DNA of 50,369 bases from Methylobacterium ajmalii (GCF_016613415.1 NZ_JACWCT010000095.1:1-50369); one strand, 5' to 3'; counted from the first letter of the stretch, positions 25,584-41,300 are shown. The notes: generated from the sequence alone by a model not told the origin. Numbers and translations are program-made.

Positions 25584-25591
<8 letters not shown>
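24998..25591 (-). CDS. MobA/MocA-like molybdenum cofactor nucleotidyltransferase
   Basis: The 197-residue protein has the NTP-transferase fold: TVLLAAGRGTRFGASPKLL near the N terminus (the Gly-rich loop plus Lys), VVAVLGHAG, VDNPDYAAGLSTSLRAGLAAL, LLGDMPRV with the metal-binding Asp, and VVPVKDGRRGNPVLL. In E. coli MocA this family adds CMP to molybdopterin to give MCD, the cofactor of xanthine-oxidase-type enzymes. As the last gene of the cox-type cluster, behind a molybdopterin-binding protein and xdhC, that role fits well. It overlaps the preceding gene by 8 bases. Choice of CTP over GTP is inferred from context. Confidence 0.86.
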
Positions 25592-26614
<1,023 letters not shown>

Positions 26615-26618
<4 letters not shown>

Positions 26619-27309
26619 GCCGGGGCCCGGCGGCGATCCTGCCGCAAGGCCGCGATCACCTGGGCCAGCACCGAGACGGCGATCTCGGCCGGGCTGACCG
26701 CGCCGATGTCGAGGCCGATCGGCGCGGCGATGCGGGCGATCCGCTCCTCCGTGAGACCGGCGGCGGTCAGGCGCTCGACGCGCCTGCCGTGCGTCTTCCG
26801 AGAGCCGAGCGCCCCGACATAGAAGCACTCGGCCTTCAGCGCCGCGATCAGCGCCGGATCGTCGATCTTCGGGTCGTGGGTCAGGGCCGCGACCGCGGTG
26901 TAGCGGTCGAGGGCCGGCAGCTGCGCCAGGGCGTCGTCGGGCCAGAGCGGCAGCAGGGCGACGTTCGGAAAGCGCTCCGGCGTCGCGAAGGCGGTGCGCG
27001 GGTCGATGATGGTGACGTCGAGGTCGGTCGCCTGCGCCATCGGCGCCAGCGCCTGGCTGATGTGGACGGCGCCGATCACCACGAGCCGCGGCGGCGGCAC
27101 CTGCACGGTGAGGAACAGCGAGCGGCCGTCCGCCTCGACGATCCCGCTCTTGCCCGAGCGGAATCGGGCGCCGAGTTCGGCAGCCAGCGGATCGGCCGCG
27201 GCCTCGGCCTCGCGCACCAGGCGCTGCGTGCCGTCGACCGTGTCGGTGACCAGGATGACGGCGCGGCGGGCGGCGCGCTCCCGGTTCATCTCCCGCAGGA
27301 TGTCGAGCT

Positions 27310-27313
<4 letters not shown>
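26615..27313 (-). CDS. XdhC/CoxI C-terminal (Rossmann) domain protein
   Basis: The 232-residue protein holds the C-terminal half of XdhC: PPPRLVVIGAVHISQALAPMA (nucleotide-binding loop), DVTIIDPRTAFATPERFP, AVAALTHDPKIDDPALIAAL, YVGALGSRKTHGRRVERL and the end IGLDIGAVSPAEIAVSVLAQV. XdhC-type proteins bind Mo-cofactor and help insert the sulfurated form into xanthine-oxidase-family enzymes. The start is GTG at 27313, overlapping the stop of the N-terminal-half gene (GTGA), so the two halves should be made together. A single-chain XdhC is the more usual arrangement. Confidence 0.87.
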
Positions 27314-27633
<320 letters not shown>

Positions 27634-27679
27634 CGGACAAACGTCTCCAGGGCCGTTAGCCCCTCACAGGAGGTAGGAT

Positions 27680-28888
27680 CTAGCCGGCCTCGCGCAACCA
27701 CGTCTTCGGCGAGCGGCCGCGCGGCTGCTGCGCACTGAGCGCGCGGCAGAGGTCGGCCATCGCCGACAGGCTGTGGATCGGCCGGAAATCGTCGACATGC
27801 GGCAGCATCGCCCGGATGCCGCTCGCTCGCGCGGAAAAGCCCTCGAAGCGCAGGAGCGGGTTGAGCCACACCAGCCGCCGGCACGAGCGCCGCAGCCGGT
27901 CCATCTCATGGGTCAGCTCCGGCGTCACCTCGCGCTCGAGCCCGTCGGTGAACAGCAGCACCACCGCGCCGCCGCCGAGCACCCGGCGCGACCAGTGCCG
28001 GTTGAACAGGTGCAGCGCCTCGGCGATGCGGGTGCCGCCCTCCCAATCCTGCACCCGGGCGCTGGCGCGCGACAGCGCCTCGTCGGGGTCGCGGCGTGTC
28101 AGCTCGCGGGTGATGTTGGTGAGCCGCGTCGCGAAGACGAAGCTGTGCACCCGGCGCTGCTCGCTCATGGCGTGCAGGAAGTGCAGGAACAGGCGGGAAT
28201 ACTCCGCCATCGAGCCCGAGATGTCGCAGAGCGCCACGATCGGCGGCGGCCGCTCGCGGGGTGCCCGGAAGGCGAGATCGATCGCGCCGCCGGCCCGCAC
28301 CGTACGCCGGAAGCTGCGGCGCGGATCGATGCGCCCGCGCGGCCGGGCCTCGAACCGCCGGGTCCGGGTGGCGTCGTCGGGAAGCCGCAGGCTCGCGATC
28401 AGGCGGCGGGCCTGCGCCACCTCCTCCGCGCTCATCTGGGCGAAGTCCTTTGCCTTCAGCACCTCGGCCTGCGACACCGACAGGGTGACGGTGGTGAGGT
28501 CTTCCTCGGCGATCTTGGGCTTGGGCTTCTCCGTCTTCGGCGACAGCGCCTCCTGCACCCGCAACGCCCCGGCATTCGGGGGTTTGGGCGGCGCCTTGTC
28601 GGGGGCGACCGGCGACATCTGGGCGATCATCTTCTCGATGAGGTCGCGCCGGCGCCAGAACAGCCGGAAAGCCTCGGCGAACAGGGCCGAATGCTCGCGC
28701 CGGCGCACCAGCACGGCGTGCAGCGTCCAGTAGAGATCCTCGCGGGTGCCGATGGCGGCGGCCTCGACCGCCGCGACGGCGTCGATCACGTCGCCGGGCC
28801 CGACCGGCACCCCGGCCGCGCGCAGGGCCCGGGCGAAGTAGGCGATGTTGTCCGGGAGCCGGCCGGAGCCCGCTTGCGCCTCGCTCAT
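27680..28888 (-). CDS. coxE: CoxE-like von Willebrand factor A domain protein
   Basis: The 402-residue protein has the CoxE layout. A helical N-terminal region (NIAYFARALRAAGVPVGPGDVIDA) and a charged linker lead into a VWA domain whose MIDAS motif is ALCDISGSM (near residue 220), with GGTRIAEAL and LLFTDGLE further on. In carboxidotrophs CoxD and CoxE work together to build the sulfur-bridged Cu-Mo centre after the protein has folded. The start overlaps the coxD stop by four bases. Here the partner enzyme is form II, so the modification may differ. Confidence 0.92.
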   Translation of the reverse strand: MSEAQAGSGRLPDNIAYFARALRAAGVPVGPGDVIDAVAAVEAAAIGTREDLYWTLHAVLVRRREHSALFAEAFRLFWRRRDLIEKMIAQMSPVAPDKAPPKPPNAGALRVQEALSPKTEKPKPKIAEEDLTTVTLSVSQAEVLKAKDFAQMSAEEVAQARRLIASLRLPDDATRTRRFEARPRGRIDPRRSFRRTVRAGGAIDLAFRAPRERPPPIVALCDISGSMAEYSRLFLHFLHAMSEQRRVHSFVFATRLTNITRELTRRDPDEALSRASARVQDWEGGTRIAEALHLFNRHWSRRVLGGGAVVLLFTDGLEREVTPELTHEMDRLRRSCRRLVWLNPLLRFEGFSARASGIRAMLPHVDDFRPIHSLSAMADLCRALSAQQPRGRSPKTWLREAG

Positions 28889-29787
28889 CCGGCGGAGGAC
28901 CGCACCTCGTCGAGGAGCGCCTTCGCCCGCCCGCCCTGCATCGCCTGGATGTCGTCCTGGTACTTCAGGAGAACGCCGAGCGTGTCGATGACGAACGCCG
29001 GATCGAGGGCGACGGCGTCGAGTTCCACGAGGGCGGTCGCCCAGTCCAGCGTCTCGGCGACGCCCGGCGCCTTGAACAGGTCCTCCTTGCGGATCGCCTG
29101 CACGAAGGCGACGACCTGGCGCGACAAGGCCTCCGGCGCATGCGGCAGGCGGGTGCGCAGGATCTGCAATTCACGCTCTGCGTCCGGGTAGTCGACCCAG
29201 TGGTAGAGGCAGCGGCGCTTCAGCGCGTCGTGGATCTCGCGGGTGCGGTTCGAGGTCAGGATCACCAGCGGCGGCTCGGGCGCGCGGATCGTCCCGAGCT
29301 CGGGGATCGTGACCTGGAAGTCGGACAGCACCTCCAGCAGGAACGCCTCGAAGGCCTCGTCGGTGCGGTCGAGCTCGTCGATCAGCAGCACCGGCGCCCC
29401 GCCCTCGCCGGGCTCCAGCGCCCGGAGCAGCGGCCGGCGGATCAGGTAGCGTTCGGAGAAGAGGTCGGATTCGAGCCGCTCGCGGTCGACGCCGCCGCCG
29501 GCCTCGGCCAGCCGAATCGCCATCATCTGGCCGGCATAGTTCCACTCGTAGACCGCGGCCGCGACGTCCAGCCCCTCGTAGCATTGTAGGCGGATCAGCG
29601 GCCGGCCGAGAGATTTGGCCAGCACCTTGGCGATCTCGGTCTTGCCGACGCCCGCCTCGCCTTCGAGGAAGAGCGGACGCTGCAGCTTGAGCGACAGAAA
29701 AACCACCGTGGAGAGCGCCCGGTCGGCGACGTAGCCGGCCGACGTGAGCATCGCCTGGGTGGCGTCGATGGAGGGGGGCAGGGTCAT
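28885..29787 (-). CDS. coxD: CoxD-like MoxR-family AAA+ ATPase
   Basis: The 300-residue protein is a MoxR-type AAA+ ATPase: Walker A LEGEAGVGKTE (near residue 42), Walker B VLLIDELDR (near 132), sensor-1 LVILTSNRTREI and the sensor-2 region in the C-terminal lid. CoxD is the chaperone-like ATPase required for maturation of the CO-dehydrogenase active site and acts with CoxE, whose gene overlaps its stop codon. About 290 bases that include a palindromic repeat separate it from coxM, so it may be transcribed from its own promoter as well. Confidence 0.93.
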   Translation of the reverse strand: MTLPPSIDATQAMLTSAGYVADRALSTVVFLSLKLQRPLFLEGEAGVGKTEIAKVLAKSLGRPLIRLQCYEGLDVAAAVYEWNYAGQMMAIRLAEAGGGVDRERLESDLFSERYLIRRPLLRALEPGEGGAPVLLIDELDRTDEAFEAFLLEVLSDFQVTIPELGTIRAPEPPLVILTSNRTREIHDALKRRCLYHWVDYPDAERELQILRTRLPHAPEALSRQVVAFVQAIRKEDLFKAPGVAETLDWATALVELDAVALDPAFVIDTLGVLLKYQDDIQAMQGGRAKALLDEVRSSAG

Positions 29788-29873
29788 TCGGCGGAGGGGG
29801 CTTCTCGCGGGTGATGGATGGCTTCCGCCAGCTTGCTTTGACGATAGCTATTTGGAGCGGAACGCCGCCGATC

Positions 29874-30068
29874 AAACCCTCCCCCCTCTGCGGGGGAGGA
29901 TGGCCGCCGCTTCAGCGGGGATCGGGAGAGGGGACGCCGCTTCCGGAGAGGCCGCGCGCCTCATGACAGTCGCCAGCTGGAGCAGCGTCGCGCTGCCCCT
30001 CTCGGCGGGACTGCGTCCCGCTGCGCCTACTCCGTAGGCCACCCTCCCCCGCAGAGGGGGGAGGGTTG
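29874..30068. repeat. Palindromic intergenic repeat, copy A
   Basis: A roughly 195-base element whose two ends are each a C5-run/G5-run hairpin (ACCCTCCCCC...GGGGGAGG) and are inverted copies of each other. Its reverse complement matches copy B at 33385-33566 over almost the whole length, including CGCAGCGGGACG, CCGCCGAGAGGGG and CCCCTCTCCCG. It lies between coxM and coxD, filling most of that gap. It encodes nothing and may act as an RNA hairpin or be a non-autonomous mobile repeat. Confidence 0.8.
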
Positions 30069-30078
30069 GGGTGGTGCC

Positions 30079-30879
30079 CTACCGATCCGCCGCCTTCTGC
30101 ACCGCGCGGCGCGCCATCACGCCGATCAGGTGGGCCCGGTAATCGGCGTCCGCGTGGATGTCGCTGTTGAGCCCGCTCGCCGACGGCGACATCCCCTCCA
30201 GCGACTTCGCGGCGAAGCGCTTGCCCAAAGCCTCCTCGGCCTCGGTCCAGCGAAACACGCCGTTGGACCCGGAGCCGGTCACCGTGACGCGGATGTCGCT
30301 CGGGCGCTTGGCCACGAACACGCCGACGAGGGCGTAGCGCGAGGCCGGGTTGCGGAATTTTTCGTACGCCGCCTTGTGGGGGATCGGGAACGAGACGCCG
30401 GTGACGATCTCGCCCTCCTCGAGCGCGGTCTCGAACAGGCCGGTGAAGAACTCTTCCGAGCTGAGCTTGCGCTTGTTGGTGCTGATCGTGGCGCCGAGCG
30501 CGAGGCAGGCGGCCGGGTAGTCCGCCGCCGGATCGTTGTTGGCGACCGAGCCGCCGATCGTGCCGCGGTGGCGCACCGCCGGGTCGCCGATCAGCGCCGC
30601 GAGCTCGGCGAGCGCGGGGATCGCCTCCTTCACGTCGGCCGAATCGGCCACCGCGCCGTGGGTGGTCATCGCCCCGATGGTGATCGAGCGCGGGCTGCGC
30701 TCGATGCCGACGAGGTCCGGCACCTTGCCGAGGTCGATCAGCGTGCCGGGGGCGGCCAGGCGCTGCTTCATCGTCGGGATCAGGGTGTGGCCGCCGGCGA
30801 CGAGCTTGGCGTCCTCGCCGGCGAGCAGGCTCGCGGCGTCCTTGAGGCTGGTCGGCTGGTGATAGGCGAAAGCGTACAT
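30079..30879 (-). CDS. coxM: CoxM-like FAD-binding medium subunit
   Basis: The 266-residue protein is the flavoprotein subunit of a molybdenum hydroxylase, passing electrons from the iron-sulfur subunit through FAD. It starts MYAFAYHQPTSLKDAA and has LVAGGHTLIPTMKQRL (FAD loop, near residue 30), the second FAD loop TIGGSVANNDPAADYPAACLAL (about residues 108-130), and a CODH flavoprotein C-terminal domain. It starts 21 bases downstream of the coxL stop. Reading frames continue open far upstream through coxL, but that is out of frame with coxL and is not coding. Confidence 0.95.
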   Translation of the reverse strand: MYAFAYHQPTSLKDAASLLAGEDAKLVAGGHTLIPTMKQRLAAPGTLIDLGKVPDLVGIERSPRSITIGAMTTHGAVADSADVKEAIPALAELAALIGDPAVRHRGTIGGSVANNDPAADYPAACLALGATISTNKRKLSSEEFFTGLFETALEEGEIVTGVSFPIPHKAAYEKFRNPASRYALVGVFVAKRPSDIRVTVTGSGSNGVFRWTEAEEALGKRFAAKSLEGMSPSASGLNSDIHADADYRAHLIGVMARRAVQKAADR

Positions 30880-30899
30880 GATGCTCTCCAGACTTGATC

Positions 30900-33269
<2,370 letters not shown>

Positions 33270-33384
33270 GGCGTTGAGTCTCCCGGATCTGGCCTGGTGG
33301 GCCGGCGCGTCGGGGCCGGCCTCGTTCTTGGATGGCGTGTTGTTGGTCCGGATGGCGCGGACGATTTTTGTAGAGCGCAGGTTG

Positions 33385-33566
33385 CAAACCCTCCCCCTCC
33401 GCGGGGGAGGGTGGCGAGCGCAGCGGGACGAAGTTCCGCCGAGAGGGGCTGCGCGATGCTGAGACAGTGGGCGCCCTTCATAGAGCGCGCGACCTCCGCG
33501 GAAGCGTCGCCCCCTCTCCCGCCCGGCTCCGCCGGGCACCCTCCCCCCGCGGAGGGGGAAGGGTTC
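33385..33566. repeat. Palindromic intergenic repeat, copy B
   Basis: A roughly 180-base element in the gap between coxS and coxL, in the opposite orientation to copy A (29874-30068). Both ends are C-run/G-run hairpins (CCCTCCCCCTCCGCGGGGGAGGG at the left, split here as two arms), and the middle contains paired GAGAGGGG/CCCCTCTC arms. Transcripts from coxS into coxL would carry this fold. Confidence 0.8.
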
Positions 33567-33575
33567 AGGGCAGTG

Positions 33576-34070
<495 letters not shown>

Positions 34071-34327
34071 GGGTGACGTCCTCCTCCTGGACCAGGACAC
34101 CTTGGCCGAAGACCCGCGGGCCCTTCTGGTGGACCCTGTCGCTCGTGGTGGCCGGGCCGGCCGTGCCTCTCTGGAATCGCTCGAATTCGAGTGTCGACCG
34201 CCCGCAAGCGCCGGTCAAGGCGCGACGCCCCGGCTTTTTGGCGCCCAAACCGGCCGTTTCCGGCCGATTCCGGTCACGGTGCCCATTCGCCTCGCAACAA
34301 GTTGATCGCGGACGATCGAAAACCGCC

Positions 34328-34804
34328 TCAGGCCGCCGAGGTCTCGTCCGCAGCGCCGCCCTGGACCTCCTTGGCGAACGTGTCGAAGAAGTTGTCGGCG
34401 TACTTCTTCGCCACGCCGTTGATCAGGCGTCCGCCGAGCTGGGCGATCTTGCCGCCGACGCTGGCCTCGACGTCGTAGGTCATCTTGGTCTGGCCGCCCT
34501 CGGCGGGCTCCAGCCGCACCACCGCCCCGCCCTTGGCGAAGCCCGCGACGCCGCCCTGGCCCTCGCCGCTGATGCGGTAGCCGTTCGGCGGGTCGATGTC
34601 GGTGAGCGTCACCTTGCCCTTGAAGGTCGCCTTGACCGGGCCGACCGCGATCTTGGCCGACGCCTGGAGCTCGTTGTCCCCAACCTTCTCGAGCGTCTCG
34701 CAGCCCGGAATGCAGCGCTTGAGCACGTCCGGATCGTTGAGCTTCTCCCAGACGGTCTGCTGGTCGGCGGGCAGCACGACCTCGCCGGTCATCGTCATCG
34801 CCAT
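34328..34804 (-). CDS. coxG: CoxG-like SRPBCC protein
   Basis: The 158-residue protein is a CoxG-family START/SRPBCC domain: [29 protein letters not shown], then [23 protein letters not shown], and the C-terminal [24 protein letters not shown] helix. CoxG in carboxidotrophs is reported to help anchor the enzyme at the membrane; the fold could also bind a hydrophobic ligand. It is the first gene of the minus-strand cluster and is divergent from livH with a 240-base shared upstream region. Confidence 0.92.
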   Translation of the reverse strand: MAMTMTGEVVLPADQQTVWEKLNDPDVLKRCIPGCETLEKVGDNELQASAKIAVGPVKATFKGKVTLTDIDPPNGYRISGEGQGGVAGFAKGGAVVRLEPAEGGQTKMTYDVEASVGGKIAQLGGRLINGVAKKYADNFFDTFAKEVQGGAADETSAA

Positions 34805-35044
34805 GGCGGCGTCCTCCTCCCCAATGTGGTTGCCGGTCTCGTAACCGGGCGTCGCCGGGAAGGGTAGCGGAGCCGTAGCGTCAGGACCAGCCGATCAATC
34901 GCACACCTACCCGGCGGCACCGGATTGTAGAGTGGTGCGGTGCTTGCTAAGCCTCGCCGCAAGGGACGGCCGTGACACCCGGATGACGGGGCGCGGCTCG
35001 GGGAGGTCCGGGCCGCGAGGCCCGCGAACGGAGAACGTGACCGC

Positions 35045-37382
<2,338 letters not shown>

Positions 37383-37383
<1 letters not shown>

Positions 37384-38258
37384 TGTCGGCCCCGATGTCC
37401 TCCTCGTCCCTCGCCTCCCCCCGCATGGCCGACCCGGTCCTGACGGTGGACCACGTCACCATGCGGTTCGGCGGCCTCGTCGCCGTCAACGACCTGTCGT
37501 TCAAGGTCGGCCGCGGCGACATCACGGCCTTGATCGGCCCGAACGGCGCCGGCAAGACCACGGTGTTCAACTGCATCACCGGCTTCTACAAGCCGACGGA
37601 AGGCATGATGACCCTTCGCCACCGCGACGGGTCGGAATACCTCCTGGAGCAGCTGCCGGGCTACGCGGTGAACCGGACGGCGCGGGTCGCCCGCACCTTC
37701 CAGAACATCCGGCTGTTCACCGGCATGACCGTGCTGGAGAACCTGCTGGTGGCCCAGCACAACCCGCTGATGGTCTCGTCGGGCTTCACGATCGGCGGGC
37801 TGCTCGGCCTGCCGTCGTACCGGCGGGCCGAGGCGGCGGCGGTGGAGCGGGCCAAGGACTGGCTGACGCGCATCCACCTGATGGACCGGGCCGACGATCC
37901 GGCCGGCGCCCTGCCCTACGGCGACCAACGCCGGCTCGAGATCGCCCGCGCCATGTGCACCGACCCGGTCCTGCTCTGCCTCGACGAGCCGGCCGCCGGC
38001 CTCAACCCGCGGGAATCGCTGCTGCTCAACGACCTGCTGCGGGCGATCCGCGACGACCACGACACCTCGGTCCTGCTGATCGAGCACGACATGTCGGTGG
38101 TGATGGAGATCTCCGACCACGTCGTGGTGCTCGATTACGGCACCAAGATCGCCGATGGTACGCCGTCGGAGATCCAGAGCGACCAGAGCGTGATCGCCGC
38201 CTATCTCGGCGTCGAGGACGACGAGGTGGAGCAGGTCGACGCGGAGGTGGGAGTATGA
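37383..38258 (+). CDS. livG: LivG, branched-chain amino-acid-type ABC ATPase
   Basis: The 291-residue ATPase has Walker A GPNGAGKTT (near residue 56), a Q-loop at ARTFQNIRLF, Walker B LLCLDEPAAGLNPRE, and the switch region VLLIEHDMSVVMEISD. The signature segment reads LPYGDQRRLEIARAM, typical for LivG rather than LSGGQ. The C-terminal extension VEDDEVEQVDAEVGV is acidic. The N-terminal 15 residues are Ser-rich; MADPVLTVDH at residue 15 is an alternative start. It overlaps livF by four bases (ATGA). Confidence 0.95.
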
Positions 38259-39037
38259 GCGTCGCCGGCATCAACGTCCTTCAGGACGAGACCCGCGCCC
38301 GGGCCGCCGGCACCCGGGCCCCGCTCCTCACGGTGCGGGGGGTCAAGACCTATTACGGCAACATCATCGCGCTCAAGGGCGTCGACCTCGACGTCAACGA
38401 GGGCGAGATCGTTACGCTGATCGGCGCCAACGGCGCCGGCAAGTCGACCCTGATGATGACGATCTTCGGCAGCCCCCGGGCGCGCGAGGGCACGATCACC
38501 TATGCGGGCCGGGACATCACGAAGATGCCGACCCACGAGATCGCCCGCCTCAACCTGGCGCAGTCGCCGGAAGGGCGGCGGATCTTCCCGCGGATGACCG
38601 TCTACGAGAATCTGCAGATGGGGGCGGCCGTCAACGGCGGCGCGCATTTCGAGCAGGACCTGGAGCGGGTATGCGTGATGTTCCCGCGCCTCAAGGAGCG
38701 GCTCTACCAGCGCGGCGGCACCATGTCGGGCGGTGAGCAGCAGATGCTGGCCATCGCCCGTGCCCTGATGAGCCGGCCGCGGCTGCTCCTCCTCGACGAG
38801 CCGTCGCTGGGGCTGGCCCCGCTCATCGTCAAGCAGATCTTCTCCGCCATCAAGGAGCTCAACGAGCGCGACGGCATGACGGTGTTCCTCGTCGAGCAGA
38901 ACGCCTACCACGCCCTCAAGCTCGCGCATCGCGGCTACGTCATGGTGACGGGCACCATCACCATGTCGGGCACCGGCAAGCAGCTCCTCGACGACCCGTC
39001 GGTGAAGGCCGCCTATCTCGAGGGAGGACGGCACTGA
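38255..39037 (+). CDS. livF: LivF, branched-chain amino-acid-type ABC ATPase
   Basis: The 260-residue ATPase has Walker A GANGAGKST, the LivF-typical QSPEGRRIFPRMTVYENLQMG, signature MSGGEQQMLAIARALM, Walker B LLLLDEPSLGLAP and the VFLVEQNAYHALKLAHRGYV switch. The first 22 residues are an unconserved extension. The gene stop overlaps the start of the following membrane-protein gene (TGATG), so that small gene belongs to the same operon. Confidence 0.95.
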   Translation: MSVAGINVLQDETRARAAGTRAPLLTVRGVKTYYGNIIALKGVDLDVNEGEIVTLIGANGAGKSTLMMTIFGSPRAREGTITYAGRDITKMPTHEIARLNLAQSPEGRRIFPRMTVYENLQMGAAVNGGAHFEQDLERVCVMFPRLKERLYQRGGTMSGGEQQMLAIARALMSRPRLLLLDEPSLGLAPLIVKQIFSAIKELNERDGMTVFLVEQNAYHALKLAHRGYVMVTGTITMSGTGKQLLDDPSVKAAYLEGGRH

Positions 39038-39384
39038 TGCAGGGGATCCTCTACGAGGAGAGCACGATCTGGCTCTTCCTCCTCGTCACGGTGGTGATGG
39101 GCGGCTGGATGGCCTGGATGATCGGGCGCGGCATCGCGCTCGGCTGGAAGCCGTACTGGCAGGCGATCCTGTCGCTGCTGCTGCTGGGCGTCGCCGTGCG
39201 CTTCATCCACCACGCCCTGTTCGAGGGCTCGTTCCTGTCGCCGCACTACTACGTGGTCGACACGATCGTGCTCCTGCTCATCGGCTCGGCCGGCTACCGC
39301 GCCACCCGCGCCCGGCAGATGACGACCCAGTACCGCTGGCTCTACGAGCGCAGCGGTCCCCTCTCCTGGCGGGCGAAGGCCTAG
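39037..39384 (+). CDS. DUF6867-like small membrane protein of the liv operon
   Basis: The 115-residue protein has three hydrophobic helices (STIWLFLLVTVVMGGWMAWMI, ILSLLLLGVAVRFIHHALF, VVDTIVLLLIGSAGYRATRA) and an Arg/Tyr-rich C terminus. It matches my memory of the DUF6867 family encoded directly after livF in alphaproteobacteria; no function is known. The start overlaps the livF stop, which makes co-translation likely and suggests an accessory role in the transporter. The family name should be confirmed by a profile search. Confidence 0.78.
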   Translation: MQGILYEESTIWLFLLVTVVMGGWMAWMIGRGIALGWKPYWQAILSLLLLGVAVRFIHHALFEGSFLSPHYYVVDTIVLLLIGSAGYRATRARQMTTQYRWLYERSGPLSWRAKA

Positions 39385-39437
39385 GGCGCTTCACGATCGC
39401 GCTGCAATCGGGAAGCTCTCTAAGTCTTTGTCTTGTC

Positions 39438-39479
39438 GCATTTTTTCGACGAACCGGTTTCCACTTCGTCGGGAAATGC
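39438..39479. repeat. Inverted-repeat hairpin upstream of livJ
   Basis: GCATTTTTTCGACGAA (39438-39453) and TTCGTCGGGAAATGC (39465-39479) form a long, nearly perfect stem around an 11-base loop. It lies between the DUF6867-like gene and livJ. I recall similar GCATTTTTCGACGAA-type palindromes being scattered between genes in Rhizobiales genomes, so this is probably one copy of a dispersed repeat; it may also act as a transcript 3' end for the livHMGF message. Confidence 0.6.
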
Positions 39480-39639
39480 TCCGGGAGCCGGAGCCCCGCG
39501 CCCCGCACGGGGCGCGCCGCCATAGATCCGGGACGCGCCGCGTCGTCCCGGCACCACGATCCGGGGTCCCCACACCCCGGTCTTCCGGCCGAAAGGGCCC
39601 GAAAGCCCGACGTTACCGTCGATCCAGAGGAGTACTGAG

Positions 39640-40767
39640 ATGAAGCGCACGCTGTTGGCCGGCTTCGCCCTCGCGGCCACCTTCGCCTTTGCCGGATCGG
39701 CGCAGGCGCAGATCAAGATCGGCGTGGCCGGCCCGATCACCGGCAACAACGCCGCCTTCGGCGCCCAGCTCAAGAACGGTGCCGAGCAGGCGGTCGCCGA
39801 CATCAACAAGGCCGGCGGCATCAACGGCCAGAAGATCGTCCTCGTCATCGGCGACGACGCCTCCGACCCCAAGCAGGGCGTCTCGGTCGCCAACAAGTTC
39901 GCCGCCGACGGCGTGAAGGCCGTGGTCGGCCACTTCAACTCCGGCGTCTCGATCCCGGCCTCCGACGTCTACGCCGAGTCCGGCATCGTCGAGATCACCC
40001 CGGCCTCGACCAACCCGAAATACACCGACCGCAAGCTGTGGAACACCTTCCGCACCTGCGGCCGCGACGACCAGCAGGGCGCGGTCGCCGGCGCCTGGCT
40101 TGCCGAGAAGTTCAAGGGCAAGAACATCGCCTTCGTCCACGACAAGACCCCGTACGGCCGCGGCCTCGCCGACGAGACCCTCAAGGCCCTGAAGGCCAAG
40201 GGCGGCAAGGACGTGGTGTTCGAGGGCATCAACCCGGGCGAGAAGGACTATTCGGCCCTGGTGTCGAAGCTGAAGCAGGCCAAGGCCGACGTGGTCTATT
40301 ACGGCGGCCTGCACACCGAGGCCGGCTTGATCGTGCGCCAGATGCGCGACCAGGGCCTCAACGCCCCGCTGATGAGCGGCGACGGCATCACCGACAAGGA
40401 GTTCGCCCAGATCGCCGGCCCGGGCGCCGACGGCACGCTCATGACCTTCTCGCCGGACGCCCGCAAGAATCCGAACGCCAAGGACGTGGTCGCGGCCTTC
40501 AAGGCCAAGAACATCGATCCCGAGGCCTACACCCTCTACTCCTACGCCGCCGTCCAGATCCTGAAGGCCGCGATGGAGGCCACCAAGTCGACCGACGGCA
40601 AGAAGGTCGCCGGCTACATGCTCGAGGGCAAGCCGTTCAAGACCGTGATCGGCGACATCTCGTACGACAAGAAGGGCGACATCACCCGTCCCGACTACGT
40701 CATGTACATGTGGAAGAAGGGTGCCGACGGCCGGATCGACTACACCGGCAACGAGCAGACCCAGTAA
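39640..40767 (+). CDS. livJ: LivJ-type periplasmic substrate-binding protein
   Basis: The 375-residue protein has a Sec signal peptide (KRTLLAGFALAATFAFAGSA, cleaved after AQA near residue 23) and the type I periplasmic-binding fold of LivJ: QIKIGVAGPITGNNAAFGAQ, then VVGHFNSGVSIPASDVYAE, then TPASTNPKYTD. It captures the substrate for the LivHMGF permease. AGAGGAG lies 6 bases before the ATG. The 255-base gap after the DUF6867-like gene suggests separate, probably stronger expression. Key ligand residues cannot be assigned confidently, so leucine/isoleucine/valine specificity is only a family-level guess. Confidence 0.94.
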   Translation: MKRTLLAGFALAATFAFAGSAQAQIKIGVAGPITGNNAAFGAQLKNGAEQAVADINKAGGINGQKIVLVIGDDASDPKQGVSVANKFAADGVKAVVGHFNSGVSIPASDVYAESGIVEITPASTNPKYTDRKLWNTFRTCGRDDQQGAVAGAWLAEKFKGKNIAFVHDKTPYGRGLADETLKALKAKGGKDVVFEGINPGEKDYSALVSKLKQAKADVVYYGGLHTEAGLIVRQMRDQGLNAPLMSGDGITDKEFAQIAGPGADGTLMTFSPDARKNPNAKDVVAAFKAKNIDPEAYTLYSYAAVQILKAAMEATKSTDGKKVAGYMLEGKPFKTVIGDISYDKKGDITRPDYVMYMWKKGADGRIDYTGNEQTQ

Positions 40768-40786
40768 AGTCCGGTCTCTCCGGACC

Positions 40787-40817
40787 GGCCCGGCGCGCCC
40801 GCGCGCCGGGCCTTTTT
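40787..40817 (+). terminator. Rho-independent terminator after livJ
   Basis: GGCCCGGCGCGC (40787-40798) and GCGCGCCGGGCC (40801-40812) make a very stable stem, followed directly by TTTTT (40813-40817). It is 19 bases after the livJ stop and is the clearest intrinsic terminator in the window. Confidence 0.88.
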
Positions 40818-41021
40818 CCGTTGACGAAGCCGTGCGTTCGTCACGTCCACGGCTTGCGCGTCCCAACGCCTCACCTTACATGCACGGGTAAGCGTTAGAA
40901 GGCCATCAGCGCGCCCGGCACCTCGGCCGAGCACCCGTACGGCCGGCCGCGTCGCGACCCAGTTTCGAAGATGTGCTCCCGGCGGCGCCGACCGCGACGG
41001 CGACCCGGGTGGAGAGTGTGA

Positions 41022-41300
41022 ATGGCGAAAGAAGAGTTGATGCAGTTCGACGGTCTCGTGCTCGAGATCCTGCCGGACGCGCGTTACCGCGTGCAGCTCG
41101 ACCAGGGCCACGAGATCGTGGCCTACACGGCCGGCAAGATGAAGAAGAACCGCATCAAGACTCTGGCCGGCGACCGCGTCACCGTCGAGATGTCGCCCTA
41201 CGACCTCGAGAAGGGCCGTCTGGTGTTTCGCCACAAGGACGAGCGTTCCTCGGGCCCGCGTCCGCCCTTCCGCGGCGGCAGCCAGTTCCGCCGGCGCTGA
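41022..41300 (+). CDS. infA: Translation initiation factor IF-1
   Basis: The 92-residue protein is IF-1, which blocks the A site of the 30S ribosome during initiation. The S1-like OB fold is complete: [45 protein letters not shown], and [22 protein letters not shown] basic Arg/Gly-rich tail ([13 protein letters not shown]) extends it by about 19 residues over E. coli IF-1. GGAGAG precedes the ATG. It appears monocistronic, between the livJ terminator and rpe. Confidence 0.97.
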   Translation: MAKEELMQFDGLVLEILPDARYRVQLDQGHEIVAYTAGKMKKNRIKTLAGDRVTVEMSPYDLEKGRLVFRHKDERSSGPRPPFRGGSQFRRR

